Source: Heterocephalus glaber
Lineage: Eukaryota; Chordata; Mammalia; Rodentia; Bathyergidae
Reading direction: 5' to 3'
Assembly (NCBI RefSeq): GCF_000247695.1
Contig: NW_004624782.1
Span: forward strand, 10,974,047 to 11,038,046
DNA length: 64,000 bases
The translations under genes were made by a program, and so were the position numbers. The notes under the pieces were generated by a model, which saw only the letters and a program-made list of their open reading frames with translations, did not search any database and was not told the origin of the DNA. Below are positions 57,113 to 64,000 of the stretch, one piece after another; position 1 is the stretch's first letter, and each line of letters begins with the position of its first letter.

Positions 57113-57472
57113 TGTGGCTTGAATATGATTTGTGTCCTCTGAGGGTTTTTGTGCTGGAAAGTTGATCCTCAGTGTGGTTCAGGCCTAGCTGGAGGGCCTT
57201 AGGTCACTGAGAGATGTGTCCTCAGAGGGAATTGTGGGATCCCACTCTCTTTCCAGCTTCTTGTTTTTGCAGTGTGATCTTTCCCTCTTCCACTCACTTC
57301 TACTATTGTCCTCCAGCATGAGGAGATTAAGCCAAGGGGGACCTTGTGGCACCATAGGGTTTGTACTTCAACCTCCAAAACTACGAGCTCCCAGGTAAGT
57401 AATCCTCTTGTTTTATAAAGTTCATTAGCCTCAGGTATTTCATTATATTAACAAAAAGCAGATTAATACAGA
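57113..57472 (+). mobile_element. MaLR-type solo LTR
   Basis: TGGCTTGAATATGATTTGTGTCC start, TTAGGTCACTGAGAGATGTGTCC, CTCCAAAACTACGAGCTCCC and an end in AAAAGCAGATTAATACAG. It interrupts L2-like DNA. Confidence 0.8.
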
Positions 57473-58084
57473 ATTCCCAAGCTTTGGTAGGTATCCACAA
57501 ACATAGTAGCGTCATTACCTTATTAGTTCAACAAATACTTGTTGGGAATGTGCTGGTCTAGCACTATGTGACCAGTAGATGTGTGGTCTAGTCACTCTGT
57601 GACCCCATAGAGCACACATTCCAGTGTGGAAGGAAAGAAAGAAACAAATGAATAAATAGTCTCCGTAACTGGAGACAGTGTTGTTTTTCATTGGGAATTA
57701 GACAGTAACAATATGAAGAGAGTAACGTGTATAAAATGAGGGGGATGAAGCAGTCAAGAAAGACGTCCTTGGGTTCCTAAGTGATCTGAGACTTAAATCA
57801 ATAGGAGAAGCCATGGGAATAGCAAGAAGACTATTCTTGACAGATGCAAAGGAATTGAAACTGAACCAAGTTTGTATGGAACTAGGAATCCAAAGAGGAT
57901 GGGGCATTTTGAGCAAGGGATAGAGAGGAACAAGAAGAGTTGGGTGAGTACTCAAGGCTTGACTACCCATGACTGGCACATGGCTAAATCCCAGACACCC
58001 AAGAAAAGACGATGTAAACAATCTATTCTTTAATAAGAAACTGTCTTCTGGGGAAGGTGAGACAGGATTCTGATCGGAGATGGG
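57473..58084. other. Stretch without a supported gene
   Basis: Contains an old repeat module (AACAAATACTTGTTGGGAATGTGCTGG..GTGGAAGGAAAGAAAGAAACAAATG). No gene; the 107-codon minus frame at 57698 lies over it. Confidence 0.4.
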
Positions 58085-58400
58085 AAATCAATGAGGCTTG
58101 TTTTCTAAATACGTATCATTATGGAGTTAATGCCAGTCATAAAAGTGTAATGAATTAAATCTCAAGCCAAATATATGAAGGAGTACACTTTTTAAGTGTC
58201 AAAAGTATTGCCGTTTGCTTTATTCACAGTTGAACCATATATTTTATTTCAAAACAATGTAATATTGAAAATTACGGAGTAACAAATCTCATTTTGCACG
58301 GAAATTACCTTACAGAGTAAGTCAAAGAATGATGAACATTTGGATTGATTTTACATTTAGGCTATTATGAAGAGTGCCATTTTATTAGTGTACAAGTTTA
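58085..58400. other. Possible conserved non-coding block
   Basis: Repeat-free AT-rich run with several TAAT and CATTATGG-type cores (for example GTAATGAATTAAATC near 58147). Candidate regulatory element by composition only. Confidence 0.25.
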
Positions 58401-58414
58401 TGCATAAACTTATG

Positions 58415-58833
58415 TGTATTAGTCAGTTTTTCATTACTGTGACCAAAACACCTGGCACGCACACAACTTAAAAGAGAAAAAGTTTATTTTGGCTCACGGT
58501 TTCAGAGGTTTCAGTCCATGGTTGCTGAAATGTCCTAGTGGAAAGGCATGGTGGAGGAAAGCTGCACACCTCAAGGTAGACAAGCAAAGAGAGTACAGGA
58601 AGAGAGCTAAAGAGAAAGGAAGGGACTGGGTACAAGACACACCCTTCCTGGCCACACCCCAATGACTCACCTCTTAAAAACTTCATCTGCTAACAGTACA
58701 TTTAACTATGAGCTCAGCAAAGGATCAATCTACTGATGAGTTTAGTGCCCTCATGATCCAGTTGGCTTCTAAAAACTCTACTTTTGAAAACAGGAGACTT
58801 TGAAAGGATGTTTTAGATTTGAACCATAACATC
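58415..58833 (-). mobile_element. MaLR (MST-type) solo LTR, antisense
   Basis: GTATTAGTCAGTTTTTCATTACTGTGACC, AAAAAGTTTATTTTGGCTCACGG, TTCAGTCCATGGTTGC, ACACCCCAATGACTCACC and TTTTAGATTTGAACCATAACA, the inverse of an MST LTR. Sister to the copy at 14716. Confidence 0.85.
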
Positions 58834-58835
58834 AT

Positions 58836-59200
58836 ATTTTTATTTCTCTCAGATATATACTTGGGATTAGAGGTACTGGGTTACATAGTAATACTATGTT
58901 TAATTAGTTTCAGCAACTATACAACTGTCTTCTACAGTGATAGTACCAATTTACATTTCTACTAGCTATGTACAAAGGTTCTTATTTCTCTACACCTAGT
59001 CATTATTTTCTATTTTCTTTTTCTTTTTTAAAGCCATCACAGTGGATGTGAAGTGATATTTCATTGTAGTTTTGATTTGTGTTTCCTTAAAGACTGATGA
59101 CATTGAGTAACTTTTCATATGCTTTTTGGTTATTTGTATATCTTCCTTGGAGTATTGTCTATTTCTTTCCCCTTTTTAAAAATTGAGTTGTATTTTTATG
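58836..59200 (-). repeat. L1 3' region, antisense part of an inverted pair
   Basis: GATATATACTTGGGATTAGAGGTACTGGG, CAACTGTCTTCTACAGTG, TGTGAAGTGATATTTCATTGTAGTTTTGATTTG and TGTATATCTTCCTTGGAGTATTGTC are the inverse of an old L1 3' segment. Confidence 0.8.
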
Positions 59201-59262
59201 TATTCTAAATATATATATATTTATAACATTATATATAGTATTATATATAATATATATTCTAA
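59200..59262. repeat. AT-rich palindromic stretch
   Basis: ATATAT-rich run bounded by two ATTCTAAATAT copies (about 59201 and 59256) at the junction between the inverted and direct L1 parts. Confidence 0.75.
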
Positions 59263-59264
59263 AT

Positions 59265-59515
59265 ATTAAACACTTAGACAAACTCATAGAATGAGAAACA
59301 GATTAGAAGTTACCAAGGGATCAAGAAAAGGTGTGGGGGAAATATTAGTGAATATGGAGTCATTTATGGATGATGAAAATATTTTGCAAGTGCAAAGAAC
59401 TGATATTTGCACATCATTGTGAACATGCTAAGTACCACTGACTTGTGTATTTCAAAAGATTAATTGTGTTTTGTGAATTTTGCCTAAATAAACATTTCAC
59501 ATAAAAATGAAAATA
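59265..59515 (+). repeat. L1 3' end, sense part of the inverted pair
   Basis: ACTTAGACAAACTCATAGAATGAG, GATTAGAAGTTACCAAGGG, GGATGATGAAAATATTTTGC and GCTAAGTACCACTGACTTG..AATAAACATTTC follow the end of an old L1. Confidence 0.8.
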
Positions 59516-59517
59516 AC

Positions 59518-59705
59518 AGCTGAGTGTGGTAGAATGTGTATAATCCCGTTACTCTAGGAGGCAGAGGCAGGAGAACTGCAAGAGGGAGCCTATCCCAGGC
59601 AACTTTGATTTAGCAAGACTCGATCTCAAAATTTTAAAAGGGCTGGAGGTATAGTTAGTGTATAGACACTGGGTTTAATCCATAGTACCATCACACACAT
59701 ATATG
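59518..59705 (+). repeat. B1-dID composite SINE
   Basis: CAGCTGAGTGTGGTAGAATG, GGAGGCAGAGGCAGGAGAAC, GACTCGATCTCAAAATTTTAAAAG, then dID GGCTGGAGGTATAGTTAG and CTGGGTTTAATCC. It sits right after the L1 tail. Confidence 0.85.
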
Positions 59706-59766
59706 TATACAAAAAAAATAACAAAGAGAAGGACAGGAGAAAAGAAAAACTTCTCAAAGATAAGAT

Positions 59767-60235
59767 AGTGCTGCGCATGTATCTAGATGTCTTCCCATAG
59801 CTTCATTAGGTTGTAGGTGGGACTTTTCGGAGCAGGCTGGATCTAAGGTATGTGACACTGGGATTAAGGGTGTATGGTACTAAATTAGTCCACTGATTGG
59901 AACTAGCATAGTTTTGGGTGTGGCTGAATAGATTTACTGAAAAGGGAAGTCCTAACCTGGGTGTGAGTGGAACCAACCAATAGGCTTATAGCCTAGATGG
60001 AATATAAAAGGATGGAAAGGTAGAAGACTCATTGCTTGATGCTTCTTGCCTGCTCTTCCATGGACTGTTTCTCCTCTGCCATGCTCCTTTGCCATGCTGG
60101 TCTGCCTCAGAGCCAGATGACTGTGGACTGAAATCGCTATAGACTGGGAGTTAAAATAAACCTTTCTTCTTTTAACTTGTGGGTGTCAGATATTTTTTTT
60201 TTCCCAGCGATGGATGAGAGAGTAACTAAGACAGA
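59767..60235 (+). mobile_element. MaLR-type solo LTR, copy B of a pair
   Basis: GTATGTGACACTGGGATTAAGGG, CTAAATTAGTCCACTGATTGG, GGTGTGAGTGGAACCAACC, a TATA-like TATAAAAG at 60003-60010, CTGTTTCTCCTCTGCCATGC and AATAAA at 60155-60160, then AGAGTAACTAAGACAG. It keeps the TATA region that copy A at 55235 has lost. Confidence 0.87.
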
Positions 60236-62497
60236 GAGGGTTAAATAAATGACTAAAGGTACTTATACATATTGTGCTATCTTATATGATGATATCATTT
60301 CTTTTGATGTATTTATTTATCTTTTTTTGGTTAATTAGACTTCAGGCAGGAAAGTTTGCTTACTGCTTAATAAAACACTTAGTCTTTACCTGTAGGAACC
60401 ACAGATAGATAAACTTTCTCACTTTCCTGTACACAAAACTTCTGCTCAATTTTTAACAGGCTCAAATCAGGCTAGGAAACCATCTCAGATGAGCTTTTCT
60501 TGGATGCTGTTTTCTTAATCTTTTCAGAATTAAATAAGTTGACTATAGTTTTGGATAATATTTAGTAGTCAGAATAATTGATGTTAACTGATGAAACAAA
60601 AACCTGAAATCTCAGTGTTCAAAACCAATCAAGACTTTTTACTCACTCTCTTTAAAGCTGACATAATTTTAAAAAGATAGATTGATGAGTAGATTCAAGG
60701 ATGGCAAGATAGATCTGGGATAAAGCAGGTAAAAAAGTTGCTAACAGTGTACTGAGTACATAGGCATTAACTGTACAATTCTTACAACTTTTCTAGACTT
60801 TAAAAGAATTCATAATAAATGCTGAGAGAAATGTGATTTAGATCAAAATCCCTCCAATATTATGTGGCTATATTATCTGAAAAATTTAGAGAAAAAAGAG
60901 GCAGGAAGGACACACACCAGTTATTAACTGCTGTGATGTCCTTCACAGCTGTTCCAACAGTATGTCTCAACCTGGCAAAGAGGCAAGATGTGTGGACAAG
61001 CTGTTGGAATTGTTAAGTGTTAACTCTGCCACACAGATATGGGCTTCTAGGACCTGTCCTGAGACTTCTTTCCACATGGCTTTTCCCTGATCATCTTGAC
61101 TGATCATCCTGTCTTTGGAAATCTCTGTTCCCTTTCCATCCTAAGCTAAGTTTCCTAGACAGACTTCCCTGTAGCTTCGGAGACATTCACAAGTCTGCTT
61201 TGCCTTCCTGTGGCATCATTTCTACAGGGGAGACCAGTGCGGATCATGACCATTTTCTCCATGTTCCATGCTTCTAAAGTCAGTTTCTAGCTTTTGTCTC
61301 TGACAAAATATGCATGAGTTGTAATTCTAATTTTATGAGGTTTCATGGCCTCCTTGCACCTTAGTTTCATATCTGAGCTTTATATAAAATATCCCTGTCA
61401 AATTTATAAATCATAAATTTGACAGAGATTAATTAATTATTAAGGAGCTAAGCTTCAATATCATGGACTGGACCAGGCAGTGATATTTGAAAATACAAAG
61501 ATAAGCCCATTGAACACCAGACCAAGGAGTTTCCATCAGGCCTAATTCACATTAAGAGGTCACTCAATACAAAGCCTTTAGCTTCATAGGATATAATTAT
61601 TACTATTCTTGACAGAGCATGTTGACAGCCATGACCACTATATGAATTACCATATTGGACCTGCCATGGGGGTCAGAAGGGGTCTGTTTTAGGATAATAG
61701 TAGGTACTGTGGAGATCTCTATGCTTCTATAAGTCTACCTAATGCCCCACAAAAGTTGCCAGAGAAAGGAGCTACTGGTCAGAGGTAATTCTGGTGCAAG
61801 TTAACCAGGAGTTCTCCTAGGGTTTTGTATTGTGATAATACATAATTTTGTGCTCATATTATTACTTTTCATGGATGCATAGAAGGATTATACTTCCTTA
61901 CCCATTTTGGAATACGATATAACCACAAACCTGCTCTGAGCAGTGAAATATGGCATAGTGCAGTGTGTCACTTCAGGCAGAGCCTCTGACTCGGTGTGTG
62001 ATATGCCCATCTCCAGACTAAATCAAGCAGACAAATCCATGTAAGAAGTTCAGTCATGACAAGAAGTATGTATGCGCTGGGCCCAATCTGACCCACTCAC
62101 CCACTGAGCAAAATCCATGCAGTGTTATAAGCATCTGAAGGCTGTGGTGTTTAGTGATTTAGAATTATTTATGTCAGTGTCTGAATGATTCACCTGACCA
62201 GTTAATACCAGGGTCAATGGATTTTATTACCATGTGCCTTAATAAAGATCTTTCAGCCTAACTTAAACATACCTAATACTTTATACTTGTGTGAGTATAT
62301 GTTATTGCTTTATTCACACAAATGTCATAAAAGTGAAAGAACCAGTAATTACAACTGAAAGATGTGATCAGGATCAGGATCACATCAGGGTCAGGAGTAA
62401 AGGACACGACCTTCTTGAAGGGGCAACAACCTATGTCCATTCTGCAAGGAAAGAGACAGCAGTATTCCAGAGTGGAAAGCGTTCAGGTCTAAGATCT

Positions 62498-62498
<1 letters not shown>
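60236..62498. other. Stretch without a supported gene
   Basis: Unassigned, moderately AT-rich. It contains the short hairpin at 61395-61425. The text at 61590-61820 (GTTGACAGCCATGACCACTATATG.., AGGAGCTACTGGTCAGAGG) could be an unrecognised retroelement interior but has no open frame. Confidence 0.4.
61395..61425. other. 13-bp perfect inverted repeat
   Basis: Arms CTGTCAAATTTAT (61395-61407) and ATAAATTTGACAG (61413-61425) around a 5-base loop AAATC. No gene context. Confidence 0.85.

Positions 62499-62536
<38 letters not shown>
62499..62536. repeat. (GT)19 microsatellite
   Basis: Uninterrupted GT run inside a MIR-like area. It makes the poly-(CV) stretch in the 104-codon frame that starts at 62291, which is not a gene. 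Confidence 0.97.
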
Positions 62537-62537
<1 letters not shown>

Positions 62538-62538
<1 letters not shown>

Positions 62539-62680
62539 CAGACTGCCTGGCTATGTCACCTGGGAAAGTTATTTCTTTTGTCTGGGGCTCAGTTTCCTCA
62601 TCTGACAATGAAGATGTCACAGGGAAAAATAGATTTGTAATTTGTGTCCCACTGGGACACTCACTAAATCAGTTCTAGAA
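62538..62680 (+). repeat. MIR SINE fragment
   Basis: CAGACTGCCTGGCTATGTCACCTGGGAAAG and TCTGGGGCTCAGTTTCCTCATCTGAC are MIR text. Confidence 0.75.
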
Positions 62681-62909
62681 GAGCACCCAGCCATGGCTGG
62701 CAGCTGTCACCGCCGTGGCTATTCAGATGGCTAAGAGATGTCCTATGAACCTTTAGCCTGGCACTTCCATGTGGGTGGGGATCACAGACATCTTGTGCTT
62801 TATTATACCCTCAGTGTCTATCATGCTGTGACATAGTGAAGGCCTTCAACACCTATTTTCAACTGATTGATTGCTGAAAAGATGCATGAAAAAGTTCATC
62901 CCTGGGGTA

Positions 62910-63290
62910 GTTAATGTTATGTGTAAAACTGACTGTGCGGGAACTTGGTTTAAGGACATTCGGGTGTGTCTGTGAGTGTTTATGGAGAAGCTGAACATTT
63001 AAATCCATACTCTGGGGAAAGCAGATTTCCCTACCTCATGTGTGCGGGCCACATACAGTCTACTGAAGGCCTCAATAGAAAAAAGGGACTGAAGAAGAAA
63101 GAATTCTCACTCTTTTTGCCTGTATTCCACAGGGGACATCAGTCTTCTTCTATGTTTGGCCTCAGACTGGGACTGACGCTGACTTGGTCATGCTCCTGGT
63201 TTCCAGGCCTGTGCGCTTGGACCAGAATGGAACCATCAGATCTCCTGGGGCTGGGCTTTTTAGCCTTCATGAATCGCATGAGTCAATTTT
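62910..63290 (+). repeat. Old mammalian interspersed repeat (MER/LTR class, family unsure)
   Basis: AGTTAATGTTATGTGTAAAACTGACTG, GGGTGTGTCTGTGAGTGTTTATGG, CTACTGAAGGCCTCAATAG, GGACCAGAATGGAACCATCAG and CTTCATGAATCGCATGAGTC are a familiar consensus order. The 130-codon frame at 62966 is a chance frame through it, not a gene. Confidence 0.75.
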
Positions 63291-64000
63291 TTGCTCCGTT
63301 TGAGTGTGTAAATGCAGGAAAAGATCCCAGGGGTTTCATATCTCTGAAGAGCTCTTAATACCCCAGTTCCTGCTTATTTCTGCTTATTTATAAGCATTCC
63401 TACCACTGCATGCCTCACGTTTTTGGCATAAAAGGCAGGATCAGGGCTGAGGGTATTTGGAAAATTCTAAAAGGTTGTGCCTTTGAGTATGACTGGGGCA
63501 AAAGTGGATTTTGCTGTGAGTGGAAAGGAGCCAAGACTAAACTGGCGGATGTTTTCTGAGCTGCAGCTGGGAAGGGCAGGTTTCATGAGTGGAGGCACTG
63601 GGGGTTCTGCTTGGTCTACAGTGGGGACAATACTGTCTTGAGAGTCCAAGTCCAACAAAGGGGAGTCAGATGGGCTGATATCATTAAGGCTCTGAAAGAT
63701 GCAACCAGGTGCACTACATAGTAAGTTACTGATCTACATTTCACAGCCTCGTGGTTTTCAAATTCCCATCCTCCCCTTCCAGAAACTAAACCCAACCATA
63801 ATTCCTGGAGTGCTTATTTTGTGCTGGACAGTTCTGTAGTGAACTTGGCTGGCCTAGAATAAGGAGGACTTGCATTCACTACCTATACGATCTTGGTTTT
63901 TCCGCTGTAAGAGGAGGGTGTGGCTTATTTTAGCTCTAAATGTTCTTCATCCATCCATGCATTCACTCATTGATTCATCAAATATTTATTACAAATAAAC
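63291..64000. other. Stretch without a supported gene
   Basis: Unassigned. The end (about 63780-63960: ATTCCTGGAGTGCTTATTTTGTG) has old L2/MIR flavour, and CATTCACTCATTGATTCATC at about 63960 is the common start of such modules. Confidence 0.4.

Noticed and set aside
62291..62605. A 104-codon frame with a Cys-Val repeat
   Set aside because: The repeat is the (GT)19 microsatellite.
62966..63358. A 130-codon open frame
   Set aside because: It follows an old interspersed repeat consensus and shows no protein family.

Overview
The window is vertebrate, specifically placental-mammal, nuclear DNA. Its background is dense with MIR, L2, L1, MER5/hAT and MaLR remnants. It also carries B1 (7SL-derived) SINEs, ID-type tRNA-like SINEs and composite B1 plus shortened-ID units, which point to a rodent outside the mouse/rat group. 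The B1-dID style composites and the very young tRNA-like SINEs that end in CCCCGGTACC plus poly(A) suggest a squirrel- or beaver-like lineage, but I cannot fix the species from the sequence alone.

Only one protein-coding segment can be supported: the last coding exon (16162-16798, + strand) of HS3ST4, heparan sulfate glucosamine 3-O-sulfotransferase 4. It has a good splice acceptor, an open frame of 211 codons plus one split codon, all the expected sulfotransferase motifs, and a stop codon. HS3ST genes of this subgroup have two coding exons separated by a very large intron, so positions 1-16161 are read as the 3' end of that intron. From 16799 to about 18.0-18.2 kb is the probable 3'UTR, which contains a strikingly perfect hairpin (17171-17206). 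Everything after that is gene-poor flank with no credible second gene.

Region by region: 1-16 kb is intron with MIRs, SINEs, three LTR/hAT-type remnants and a possible conserved block (14.16-14.40 kb). 16.1-18.2 kb is the HS3ST4 end. 18.2-26.4 kb is mostly unassigned sequence with one young SINE and one probable antisense LTR. 26.46-28.01 kb is a 5'-truncated L1 with an exact 16-bp target duplication. 28-41 kb is L2-rich with clustered SINEs and a tail-to-tail pair of MLT1-type LTRs. 41-53 kb is AT-rich and dominated by old L1/L2, with a retroposed 5' half of tRNA-Val at 49.15 kb. 53-64 kb holds four MaLR-type LTRs in sense and one antisense, and an L1 pair that looks like a twin-priming inversion.

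The most unusual items are the tRNA-Val half insertion bounded by a perfect 17-bp direct repeat, and the 16-bp-stem hairpin in the HS3ST4 3'UTR. I found no CRISPR array, bacterial operon or novel multi-gene system; the long open frames outside HS3ST4 and the L1 are non-coding or repeat-derived. All repeat family names come from memory of consensus sequences, and most repeat borders are approximate.
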